A stretch of 32,065 nucleotides of DNA, taken from Deltaproteobacteria bacterium (GTDB lineage: Bacteria > Desulfobacterota > DSM-4660 > Desulfatiglandales > Desulfatiglandaceae). The stretch spans positions 1 through 32,065 of the forward strand of contig JABGPV010000020.1 of assembly GCA_018644785.1 (NCBI GenBank), read 5' to 3'. Made by a program: the position numbers and the translations under genes. The notes under the pieces were generated by a model. The model saw only the letters and a program-made list of their open reading frames with translations. It was not told the DNA's origin and ran no database searches. Of the stretch, positions 15,889 through 23,119 are shown piece after piece (position 1 is the first letter of the stretch; the number at the start of each line of letters is the position of its first letter).

Positions 15889-15979
15889 AATCATCTGAAA
15901 CCTCCTGAATAGAGGTGACGGTTTGGTGAGAATATCGAATGATTGTTGAGGGAACAACAAAAAACGCTTTGTGTCAAGG
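15889..15979 (-). promoter_or_regulatory. Conserved 5' region of precursor 15790: -35 box, SD hairpin, leader ORF
   Basis: On the - strand, TTGACA (15977-15972) lies in a degenerate CCTTGAC-palindrome; no good -10 is seen. Bases 15936-15889 match 21546-21499 with only two differences, far better than their surroundings. This block contains ACCTC-N7-GAGGT, where the second arm is a strong ribosome site (AGGAGGT) before an ATG at 15894. The small frame starting there (MINVLKKAF...) overlaps the precursor start out of frame. The arrangement would allow translational control by a hairpin or a leader peptide. Confidence 0.5.
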
Positions 15980-16077
15980 GAAAAATGGGCGTTCACGACG
16001 GTTCCATTGTCCATGGTTGTAGGTCGAAATTGTCTGCAGTTTTTGTGCGTTAGCTTACCGCAAAGCGAGTCTTTTAT

Positions 16078-17472
16078 TCAAAAATCGAGGGGACAGAACT
16101 TTGGCGGCACAATCCTCTCTTCCCGCAAAAAGGTCCGGTCCTCACGATCCAGCCTGCTGCTCACATAGGCGCCGAGTTCAAACCCCTGACGGCAAAGGTG
16201 GCACATTTCCAGCGGGGGCTTAAATACGGAACCGGTGCTGGCCGCATTGTCATACTTGCAGCCCCCGGCACAAAAGTATCTGGCGGGGCAATTATTGCAT
16301 TCCTTAACGAACGCTGTCGGGCTTTCTAAAAAGTCATCCCGGTCCATGTGGCCATCAAAAATATTTCCCAATCTGTACGCGTCCATCCCCACAAACCGGT
16401 GGCACAGATAGACATCTCCGGTACTTGAGATCCCAACAAAACCCAGCCCGGCACCACAGGGAAAGATCTTTTTTCGATTGTGCGCAAACACAATCAACCC
16501 ATGATAGAGATTGGAACTCTTTTTCAGCTCTTCCAGGGTCTGGGTGTCCCTGGTCTTGATCCCAGTAAGCCACGTGTCAGCCTCTTCCTCCAGGGTCTTA
16601 AAGACATTTCGCAGGTTCCTTCCGGAGTTCGGCTTTTTTGCGTCACAAGTGAGCATACAATCCGAGGCCGGCGATATGGAGACATTGGCAAACCCGATTT
16701 CCCGCAGGGACTCTTTGATTACGCGCGGATCCGTATCCCCCATGATGACCGCATGGCCCGGGGTTTCAGGGCGTATTGCCAGCAGATGCTTTATCTTGGG
16801 CACGATGGCATCATAGGACCCTTTGCCGCCTGAAAAGGGTCGCTGGGCATCCTGTATCTCCCTGGGGCCGTCAAAGCTGATCATGACCCAGATTTTGTGA
16901 TCTTGAATGAAATCGATCTGTTCTTTCTCCAGCAGGGTCCCATTGGTGGTGGCGTAGAAACCAACATCTTTTTGGACCGCATGGGTTCTTTCCCGGGCAT
17001 AGTCAACAATCTTTTTCATCAGGGGAAAATTTAAAAACGGTTCTCCGCCAAAAAAGCCAATCTGGATCTTCTTGACCTTACCGGACTGCTCAATGAGCCA
17101 GTCCACCGCCTGAAAAGCGGTCTTTTCTGCCATATTTCCCTTGTGACCGTATTCGCCGCCGGCACCATAGCAGTATACGCAGCGCAGATTGCAGGACTGG
17201 GTGAGAAAGAAGGCTGCATTGATAATGGGCACAGGATCTTTCGGCCTCTTCCGGGCCGCATGCTTCCGCTTGTTGGAAAGCAGGCCCAGGGTCTTGAGCG
17301 GTTCAATGTTGGGTGATTTCCAAAAGGAATCCCCGTTATCCAGGAGTTGCCATAAGAGTTCGGCGGTCTTTTCATCGATGGAATGGGTTTCCATGTCTTC
17401 AATATTGATCACATACCGGTGACCTTGATGGCTGCCCACATGAAAGGGCTTCAGTCTCAAATCTCGGTTCAT
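16078..17472 (-). CDS. Radical SAM/SPASM peptide maturase 1 (Nif11-associated)
   Basis: A 464-aa radical SAM enzyme likely to install thioether or other cross-links in precursor cores. The start at 17472 has GGGGGA eight bases upstream; the ATG at 17520 is less likely. Residues 1-66 look like a PqqD-type leader-binding domain (PFHVGSHQGHRYVINI ... LKTLGLL). The core has C94-X3-C98-X2-C101 (TQSCNLRCVYCYG) for the first Fe-S cluster and GFFGGEPFLNF for SAM binding. The SPASM region has PCGAGLGFVG, VYLCHRFVG, CNNCPARYFCAGGC and MCHLCR for auxiliary clusters. It resembles the Nif11-class maturases. It lies between an SBP_bac_3 gene upstream and the precursor at 15790 downstream, all on the - strand. 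Its closest relative here is maturase 2. Confidence 0.92.
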   Translation of the reverse strand: MNRDLRLKPFHVGSHQGHRYVINIEDMETHSIDEKTAELLWQLLDNGDSFWKSPNIEPLKTLGLLSNKRKHAARKRPKDPVPIINAAFFLTQSCNLRCVYCYGAGGEYGHKGNMAEKTAFQAVDWLIEQSGKVKKIQIGFFGGEPFLNFPLMKKIVDYARERTHAVQKDVGFYATTNGTLLEKEQIDFIQDHKIWVMISFDGPREIQDAQRPFSGGKGSYDAIVPKIKHLLAIRPETPGHAVIMGDTDPRVIKESLREIGFANVSISPASDCMLTCDAKKPNSGRNLRNVFKTLEEEADTWLTGIKTRDTQTLEELKKSSNLYHGLIVFAHNRKKIFPCGAGLGFVGISSTGDVYLCHRFVGMDAYRLGNIFDGHMDRDDFLESPTAFVKECNNCPARYFCAGGCKYDNAASTGSVFKPPLEMCHLCRQGFELGAYVSSRLDREDRTFLREERIVPPKFCPLDF

Positions 17473-17565
17473 TTTGCAATTCCCCCGAAAGGCTGCTTCA
17501 GCGGTGTTTTTGGACAACATCTCCAGAAATGTCTATTATTTAGTTCTGGTCCAAGCAATTTCGCA

Positions 17566-18366
17566 TTATTCTGTGGAATATGCTCTTTTCACCCAATCTT
17601 GGGTAATCTGATCATAAACCCCATTTGATTGAATACGCTTAATGCCTTCGTTATATTTTTGAAGGGCCAACTCTCCTTTGGGATGTGCTTTGCTGAATCC
17701 CATATGAAGCTCTAATTTTGTGCTGTGAAATGCCAGCGCAACTTTTCCTGCCATCCCTGCTTTCTCTATTATAAAATCTGCCGGTTTTGTCTCATTATTC
17801 CACAAAATCACTGCATCAAGACGACCCGTTCCAAGTTTCTTTATATTCATTTCTTCGGAGCGGGTTTCTTCGACTGTGATCTGACCCTCTTTTTCCAATT
17901 TGTAAAACATATCATCATATTCATACCCTATTACCGTTCCAACAATCGTTCCTTTTTTAACATCTTCAGCTTTTGAAGCGCTTAAAGGATTTTCAATGTT
18001 ATGGAAATAACTGATATACGCAAAAAAAAGCGGGCTTTCAGGAAACGTTATGATGTTTTCTACATCCGGAATTTTTGCCATATTAAAACATCCAACCGCT
18101 TCTCCTGTTTCCGTATGTTTTTTACACCTTGCGTAAGGAACCACCTCAAAATCAACATCCACATCAACTGCATCATAAATTGCTTTTACAAGATCATTCG
18201 CATAACCGGTACCATCCGTCTTGGACCAGGGGGCTGCATCATTTTCAACATAAATCTTTAGCTTTTCCCTGCCTTCCGCAATATGCGATAACATGAGAAA
18301 CAACACGGTGGTCAAGAAAACATGGAACATCCGGAGCTTATGATTTCGCCTTTTGTTTTTCGCCAT
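17566..18366 (-). CDS. Periplasmic solute-binding protein, SBP_bac_3 type
   Basis: A 266-aa secreted protein with a basic N-terminus and signal peptide (MFHVFLTTVLFLMLSHIAEG), then the SBP_bac_3 pattern: LKIYVENDAAPWSKTDGTGY, NDLVKAIYDA, the strand MAKIPDVENIITFPESP and the C-terminal QSNGVYDQITQDW. Members bind amino acids or act as sensors; no permease is present. GAGG precedes the ATG at 18366; 18330 is an alternative start. It lies 93 bases upstream of maturase 1 on the same strand and may be co-transcribed. It is more A/T-rich than its neighbours. A 64-base fragment of a related gene is found at 19567-19630. Confidence 0.87.
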   Translation of the reverse strand: MAKNKRRNHKLRMFHVFLTTVLFLMLSHIAEGREKLKIYVENDAAPWSKTDGTGYANDLVKAIYDAVDVDVDFEVVPYARCKKHTETGEAVGCFNMAKIPDVENIITFPESPLFFAYISYFHNIENPLSASKAEDVKKGTIVGTVIGYEYDDMFYKLEKEGQITVEETRSEEMNIKKLGTGRLDAVILWNNETKPADFIIEKAGMAGKVALAFHSTKLELHMGFSKAHPKGELALQKYNEGIKRIQSNGVYDQITQDWVKRAYSTE

Positions 18367-18682
18367 GGAATCCCGTCCTCAGGCAACAGGGTTGAACGCG
18401 TTTGGGTGTTACACCTGTGCGATGTGTTGTCCGGGGTCAGAATCTGTCTTCCCGATCTTTCGGCCCGGATGCGCCGTTATATGCCTACCTTGTTGACAAT
18501 GTGATCCTCATTATTGCATTCTTATAAACAAAAGTCCTTTTTTGTTGTGCAGGATTCATTGAATCATGGGGCACGGGCTACTAAGGGCTCTCCCAACCCC
18601 CCATTTACTAAGAAGATAATATCTTAATATTAGATCGGCAACAACTCTAATTATAGGTAAATATCAATTGGGCAAACAAGAA
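18367..18682. other. Divergent intergenic region
   Basis: Lies between the - strand SBP gene and the + strand HEPN gene. It holds the AAGATA-A-TATCTT palindrome (18613-18625), in an A/T-rich stretch that probably includes the HEPN-MNT promoter. No gene is seen. Confidence 0.4.
18613..18625 (+). promoter_or_regulatory. Palindrome before the HEPN-MNT pair
   Basis: AAGATAATATCTT is a perfect palindrome around one central base and includes a -10-like TAATAT. It is a candidate operator 58 bases before the HEPN start. Confidence 0.35.
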
Positions 18683-19078
18683 ATGAACAACAACGACATT
18701 GAAAAAATTTTGAATCATTGGAGGGTGACCTCCAACGATGATTTCAAAACAATGAATGAGTTGTTCCTATCGAGATCGTATAGCTGGGCTCTATTTGTTG
18801 GGCATATTTCCGTGGAAAAATTGCTCAAGGCATTATATGTGAAATTGCATGGAAAACACGCACCAACAATTCACAATCTGTACAGATTGGCGGAATTATG
18901 TAAAATTGATTTGACGGATGAATTTTCAGACTGGCTGGATACGATCACCTCATTTAATATAAATGCCCGATACGATGATTATAAAAGAGAGTTTTACAGC
19001 CTATGTACTCGAGAATATACTGAAACATGGATTGTTCGAATAAAGGAGTTACGCAAATGGATAGAGCAGATGCTATAA
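18683..19078 (+). CDS. HEPN-domain protein (putative toxin of HEPN-MNT pair)
   Basis: A 131-aa HEPN-family protein: helical, with SYSWALFVGHISVEKLLKAL near residue 35 and the HNLYRLAEL motif typical of HEPN proteins partnered with nucleotidyltransferases. The RX4-6H RNase motif is not clearly seen, so ribonuclease activity is open. The start at 18683 is the first ATG; a TTG at 18668 is also in frame. It overlaps the MNT gene by 22 bases, the usual arrangement. The pair is A/T-rich relative to the exporter genes and is flanked by two SBP_bac_3 sequences (one intact, one remnant), so it was probably inserted or carried in a rearrangement. Confidence 0.88.
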   Translation: MNNNDIEKILNHWRVTSNDDFKTMNELFLSRSYSWALFVGHISVEKLLKALYVKLHGKHAPTIHNLYRLAELCKIDLTDEFSDWLDTITSFNINARYDDYKREFYSLCTREYTETWIVRIKELRKWIEQML

Positions 19079-19374
19079 ATATTGCTCGACAATATGCTTC
19101 TGTTATAAAGACAAATTATGATTGCAGGCAGGTTTTTCTTTTCGGCTCATTTGCAAAGGGAACCCAGCACGAAGAAAGCGATATTGACATTGCCGTTATT
19201 CTCAAGGAATTCGATAATCCAATGGACATACAATTGGAACTAATGAGGTTAAGACGCAAAATTGACGGCAGAATTGAGCCGCACCTTTTCAGAGAAAAAG
19301 ATTTTAATATGACAAATCCGGTTGTAAATGAAATATTGAAGCATGGGCAAAGAATTGATGACACTATTTCTTAA
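19057..19374 (+). CDS. MNT-type minimal nucleotidyltransferase (putative antitoxin)
   Basis: A 105-aa minimal nucleotidyltransferase with GSFAKGT ... SDIDIAVI, the GSX10DXD motif that binds nucleotide and metal. In characterised HEPN-MNT pairs this enzyme adds AMP to the HEPN toxin and silences it. The start at 19057 has AAAGGAG eight bases upstream; an ATG at 19027 is in frame but has no ribosome site. Second gene of the pair. Confidence 0.9.
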   Translation: MDRADAINIARQYASVIKTNYDCRQVFLFGSFAKGTQHEESDIDIAVILKEFDNPMDIQLELMRLRRKIDGRIEPHLFREKDFNMTNPVVNEILKHGQRIDDTIS

Positions 19375-19478
19375 AAATGGGCATAGGGGCGTTGAAACGC
19401 GCCGAAGGCTCATGGAATACTGCTCAAGAGATTACTTAAATTTCCGTTCGCCGTGGCATTCACGGCCCCTCTCCACGT

Positions 19479-19552
19479 ATCAGTAAACGCAGTTGAGGCC
19501 ACACTGCCGGGTGATATGCATGGAGAGAGTGACCACGGGTTCCCGCATGAAT
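19479..19552 (-). pseudogene. Radical SAM maturase remnant (cluster-binding region)
   Basis: Aligns with the part of maturase 2 around 24566-24640. Translated, it reads EPVVTLSMHITRQCGLNCVY followed by a stop where the third cluster Cys should be (TGC to TGA). Both ends are truncated. It shows that a third radical SAM gene once existed here. Confidence 0.8.
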
Positions 19553-19566
19553 TCTTTTTTTCATTT

Positions 19567-19630
19567 TTTAAAACTTCAGCTTTTCCCTTCCGCTATATGC
19601 GCTAACATGAGAAACCATACTGTGGTCAAG
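19567..19630 (-). pseudogene. SBP_bac_3 gene remnant (signal-peptide region)
   Basis: Encodes FLTTVWFLMLAHIAEGKAE, matching the signal peptide and first residues of the gene at 18366-17566 (about 18315-18249). Order SBP then radical SAM remnant on the - strand repeats the order of the intact locus, so a duplicated block decayed here. Confidence 0.75.
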
Positions 19631-19772
19631 AAATAGCCGTATTGTAAAACACGATTTCACCGGCCGTCTTTTGGGTGACAATGCGTTTCTTGAGAAACCG
19701 GCGTTTTTGTTGGTTCGGCAGCTTAAGCGTCAAAGACAAAGGTCCCCAAAAGAAAGCTAGATAAAGCGTCTA
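19631..19772 (-). repeat. Dispersed 3'-end repeat, copy B
   Basis: Matches copy C (22871-23012) over its whole length (AACGCCGGTTTCT, CAATACGGC and GTCTTTGACG are shared) and copy A over its first 45 bases. The stop codon of lipoprotein 2 lies inside its left part. Confidence 0.75.
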
Positions 19773-20978
19773 TGGAAAGATAAATGGCAGTTCGATCTTT
19801 TCAAGGAGCCTGGTCTCCCGGGAAGCCTCTTCTCCGGGGGCGGAATAGTAATGATTCACCTTTTGTGTTTCCGTCCACTCTATGGTTTCATACTCTCCCA
19901 CAGGCTTGCCCGCTTCATCCGAATAAAAGTGAACCAAATCTCCACCGGTGGGTCCGTTGACGGGGTTCCTATACCACACAAATGTTCCAATTGTGTCCAG
20001 TACGAATTCATCATCCACTACCTCATAATATTTACTCGTCTTGAGAAGTCCGTTTTCGTCATAAGCAAACGTTGTCTTGGAAATCCTATTTCCCGTTTCG
20101 TCGTTTACAAAAATACGGGATTCAAGATATCCTTCAACTGTTTTCGTGATCTCAAAATGATATGCCTCCTCCCAGGTTACCTCACCGTTATCATATTCGC
20201 GGTAACTCCTTGTTTTTGGGTATCCGTCCGAATCGAAAGTGCCGTTAATCTCGAAGACCAATCGGCCCTCTTCGTAAACCTTGCCATATTCATATACAGA
20301 GACACCCCCTGTGCCTCTCAATGCGTTTTTCAGGGTTATTGATCGATTCTTGCGATCAACATAAATTGCCCCGTCTTGATCGTATAAGATTGTTGTTTTA
20401 GTGGCGAGAATGCCATCTTCAGTCCATGTTTTTGATAATTTATATTCTCTTAGGGCATCCGGATTGTCGGTAGGGTCCTCTCGGTAAGAAATCTGGGAAG
20501 TCAGTAGATAAAGGGTCTTGTCATATGTATAGTCATAAGCGGCAAGGAATTCGCCCGTGTCATAATGCCAGATGCCTCTTGTGGGGAAACCATCGTCATC
20601 GAGCGTCTGGATCCCCGTGGCGAAAGTGCTTCCATCGGCGTTTAGAAGGGTTGCCGATGTCCAGTACAAATGGGCATTGTCGCCATATTCATAGGTAAAG
20701 GTCCTTTGATTCCCGGCGGCGTCCATGGACAACGCGTCGAGGGCTCCCGGCAGGGTGTCCGGTTCCATGCGCGCGTTAACAGGTCCGGGAAGTTTCTCCT
20801 GAATCATGGAGGCGGAGCGTCTCACGGTGGTCGCGGCAAATTGCTCTTCCACCAATGAGAGCCTTCTCAGATCGTACATGGGAGGAAGGGAAGTGTCGTT
20901 ATCGTTGGAAGAACAGGACATGAACAGGGCCGCGGCGCACACGGCGAACAACGAAAGGATCAGTGACCAAAGTTTCAT
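19770..20978 (-). CDS. Precursor-associated lipoprotein 2, unknown function
   Basis: A 402-aa paralog of lipoprotein 1. The start at 20978 follows AGAAGGAGA by 7 bases, in the same leader context as the paralog. Signal peptide LILSLFAVCAAALFMSC with lipobox FMSC. The mature part again shows repeated beta-type units (YEYGDNAHLYWTSA, TFDSDGYPKTRSYREYD, FAYDENGLLKTSKYYEV) and the same C-terminal block (NPVNGPTGG, SDEAGKPVGEYETIEW, NHYYSAPGEE). The gene begins 82 bases after the stop of the precursor at 21324, so the two are very likely one transcript. The pairing precursor then lipoprotein occurs twice in the window. No known family is recognised. Confidence 0.88.
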   Translation of the reverse strand: MKLWSLILSLFAVCAAALFMSCSSNDNDTSLPPMYDLRRLSLVEEQFAATTVRRSASMIQEKLPGPVNARMEPDTLPGALDALSMDAAGNQRTFTYEYGDNAHLYWTSATLLNADGSTFATGIQTLDDDGFPTRGIWHYDTGEFLAAYDYTYDKTLYLLTSQISYREDPTDNPDALREYKLSKTWTEDGILATKTTILYDQDGAIYVDRKNRSITLKNALRGTGGVSVYEYGKVYEEGRLVFEINGTFDSDGYPKTRSYREYDNGEVTWEEAYHFEITKTVEGYLESRIFVNDETGNRISKTTFAYDENGLLKTSKYYEVVDDEFVLDTIGTFVWYRNPVNGPTGGDLVHFYSDEAGKPVGEYETIEWTETQKVNHYYSAPGEEASRETRLLEKIELPFIFP

Positions 20979-21060
20979 ATGATAATCTCCTTCTCTTTTA
21001 TCTGACATTGAATCGATTGTCGGTCCGCATTCCCAAGCCGACCCTACTTTTCGCAGCATA

Positions 21061-21324
21061 TCAACCTAATCCATACGGGTCGCCCGGGCATGATACCGCC
21101 GGAGTGCCACAATCATCATACCCGCCTCCCCCTGCGACTTTGTCCAACTCTTCCTCCTGCAATTCATCCTTGAGTGAATTGATTTCTTCTTTGGTAAAAT
21201 CAAATTTGTTCGCCTTCACGAAATTTGTGCGTTCCTCCGCTGAAGGCTGTTCCTCCAATTCCTTCCTGAAATCCTGGTCGTTTTTCACCCTTTCCAAAAA
21301 TGCTTTTGCGCTTTCAATGGACAT
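21061..21324 (-). CDS. Nif11-type RiPP precursor, CX6C core
   Basis: An 87-aa precursor. The start at 21324 follows AAAGGAGA by 5 bases; the ATG at 21375 is upstream of that site. The 66-residue leader begins MSIESAKAFLERVKNDQDF and ends LDKVAGG. The core (67-87) begins GGYDDCGTPAVSC and ends PGDPYGLG; Cys72 and Cys79 are six residues apart, as in two other precursors. It is followed by lipoprotein 2. Its upstream region shares a conserved block and -35 palindrome with the precursor at 15790. Confidence 0.93.
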   Translation of the reverse strand: MSIESAKAFLERVKNDQDFRKELEEQPSAEERTNFVKANKFDFTKEEINSLKDELQEEELDKVAGGGGYDDCGTPAVSCPGDPYGLG

Positions 21325-21409
21325 TGCTTTCTCCTTTCCTGATATTCCGGATTGCTCCCTTGCGGGTGTGGGCAAATGGGTGCCTTTCCCAAACGATAAA
21401 ACGCTTTTA

Positions 21410-21489
21410 GTACCTGGTTTTCCGTCACAAAAACAAGAAGTTCATTGACTGTAAAACCTAAAACTTAAAACTGCGGCTTTGCCGCCTTA
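21410..21489. repeat. 80-base insertion with GCGGC-TTT-GCCGC hairpin
   Basis: Relative to the homologous leader at 15840-15890, about 80 bases are inserted between AACGCTTTT and the conserved block. The insert holds AAACCTAAAACTTAAAACTG and a GCGGC/GCCGC hairpin (21473-21485). It shortens the upstream small frame to five codons (MIKVL). Confidence 0.6.
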
Positions 21490-21498
21490 GAGGACTTT

Positions 21499-21590
21499 AA
21501 TCATCTGAAACCTCCTGAATAGAGGTGAATGTTTGGTGAGAATAAAGAAGTATTATCGATGAATACAAAAAAAAACGCCTTGAGTCAAGG
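21499..21590 (-). promoter_or_regulatory. Conserved 5' region of precursor 21324: promoter, SD hairpin
   Basis: On the - strand, TTGACT (21588-21583) and TATTCA (21565-21560) are 17 bases apart. The -35 sits in the perfect palindrome CCTTGA-C-TCAAGG (21590-21578). The block 21546-21499 matches 15936-15889 with two differences and contains ACCTC-N7-GAGGT followed by ATG at 21504. Confidence 0.55.
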
Positions 21591-21636
21591 AAAAAATCGG
21601 AAAAACCTTCCTCTTTTCGAAGGGTTAAGAAGCACC

Positions 21637-21854
21637 TTATAAACCTCCTTCTAACGCATCTATCTCCAGCTCAGATTCACATTCATCCGGAAGAAAAGTC
21701 CCGCCTGCTACGGCATCCAGATCCGTATGGGAAAGTTCCCCATCCATGGGGGAGGGGAGGGCAACACCACATGGAGCACCTTCCCGGTGTTTTCATGGAA
21801 TTTGATGTCCACATCTTCGGGAACATCGATGCCCGCTTCTACGAGCACACCTTA
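21637..21854 (-). pseudogene. Degenerate NHLP-type precursor
   Basis: Homolog of the intact NHLP precursor at 23452-23120. The first 33 or so codons are deleted. The surviving frame (VLVEAGIDVPEDVDIKFHEN) then has a one-base loss in a C-rich run (CCTCCCCC against CCTCCCTCC), after which the leader end DLDAVAGG and a different core (TFLPDECESELEIDALEGGL, then stop) are still readable. The core differs from that of the intact copy, so it was a distinct peptide before it decayed. Confidence 0.85.
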
Positions 21855-21982
21855 CCTTAGTGATGGCATTGTTTTCCATCATGGCTTGTGTTAATTCCTC
21901 GAATCTGTTGCTGTTTTTCTTTCAAAAAGTCCGGTCCGCTTCATCCAGGCTGCTGATGACGTAGGCGCTCAGTTCAAACTCC
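21855..21982 (-). pseudogene. Radical SAM maturase C-terminal remnant
   Basis: Reads EFELSAYVISSLDEADRTF, similar to the end of maturase 1, and then in another frame matches the last 20 or so codons of maturase 2 (INTSHDGKQ). It lies directly before the degenerate NHLP precursor, the same order as maturase 2 and its precursor, so the two fragments are a decayed duplicate unit. Confidence 0.8.
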
Positions 21983-22129
21983 CAGTACGATGTCTTAACA
22001 AAACAAGAATTTATTCGATCAGTGTCCATCCGCCGTCTCCTGTTCCTGATCAATGATGAATCAGATAAGGCGGTTCCAAAACCGAGAAAGTGCCCCCGGC
22101 CGGTTCAAAACAACATTCTTGCCAGAGCG

Positions 22130-22672
22130 CTAAACGCATATGATCCGTTGGGAAATATCCAGGAAGAATTCACGGGACCATGCCGTTGTCTGTTCAGGAT
22201 TTTTCACAAATGACATCACCTCTTTTTTGGCCTGGCCGACATCGAGGTTTAGAATGGCACGACCCAGGAGATTCATTAAAGCGTCTGCGGTTAACGGCAT
22301 ATGATGGTCCCAGTCCCCCGTTTGACGCATTCGTGCTTCCAGATGAGAAAGATGCAGTTCCGGATGATGAGAAATGTACCATACCAGATCATACCAGTCC
22401 CGCCCTTTTACCCTGTTTTTCCACCTACGACACAAAACGGCATGCATTTTGCCGGCGAACAAATCCGGAAGCGAATAGGTCCGTATGGCAAAGGGAACGG
22501 GCTGCAGGAGATAACGGGTTTGGGTTTCGAAACCGGGCGGTGGATCGGTATCCACTTCCAGTCTGATTTTCACCAACTGTCCCTTTGGAATGGATTCGAA
22601 AATCTTGTCTTCCGTTTGGATGACGATGAACTGTTTCCGTGTATTGCCTTTGAGAAAAGCGGATTGTATGGG
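22130..22672 (-). pseudogene. AbiEii-like nucleotidyltransferase remnant
   Basis: The open frame (about 180 codons, first ATG or GTG internal at 22576) encodes the C-terminal part of an AbiEii/AbiGii-type nucleotidyltransferase toxin: SAFLKGNTRKQFIVIQ, IPKGQLVKIRLEVDTDPP, RTYSLPDLFAGKMHAVLCR and GRDWYDLVWYISH are typical. An in-frame TAG at 22675-22673 closes it upstream. The N-terminal nucleotidyltransferase motif is missing, and no AbiEi antitoxin is seen, so the gene is broken. In intact AbiE systems the pair gives phage resistance. Confidence 0.75.
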
Positions 22673-22761
22673 CTAAACCATTTCTATCATTACTGATACA
22701 CCGGTTTATCTTGCGTGAAGGGTGTGATATGCCAAGAGACAAAAAATACCATTTTGAACAT

Positions 22762-22793
22762 AGTATATCGACAAAATGCCGACATACTAGGCA
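22762..22793. repeat. Imperfect palindrome, copy 2 (AGTATATCG...CGACATACT)
   Basis: Matches 15001-15032 at 28 of 32 bases. It lies 90 bases upstream (in - strand terms) of the AbiEii-like remnant and could be its old operator, but the other copy has no such neighbour. Confidence 0.6.
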
Positions 22794-22870
22794 ATTTTTG
22801 TTCGGGCGAGCTTGGTCCAAAAACCTGAAAGTTGCAAAACGGTTTTATCTACAGATGTCAATGAACACGA

Positions 22871-23012
22871 AATGGCCGTATTGAAAAAACAAGATCACAC
22901 TGGCCCGCTTTTGGGTGGAAATGCCTTTATTAAGAAACCGGCGTTCTTGTTGGATGGGTTTTTTAAACGTCAAAGATCCGGTCCCTGAAAAAAGATGAGT
23001 AAAGCGTCCCCA
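22871..23012 (-). repeat. Dispersed 3'-end repeat, copy C
   Basis: Full-length match to copy B (19631-19772). It begins about 108 bases after the stop of the NHLP precursor. The doubled AGAACTTGGCA at about 23011-23038 lies at its edge. The short open frames across it match no known protein. Confidence 0.75.
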
Positions 23013-23119
23013 GAACTTGGCAAGAACTAGAACTTGGCATAATTCCATGGGAGGCCGCGCCGAACCCAATTGTCTTGCCGGGCTTGACGCGCTTTCCCCA
23101 AATCTCCCGGGACTATCAA

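Noticed and set aside
15721..15894. Small frame MINVLKKAF... as a real protein gene
   Set aside because: Strong ribosome site and ATG, but the homologous leader gives only five codons (MIKVL) and the frame runs into the precursor out of frame. Treated as a leader-control element instead.
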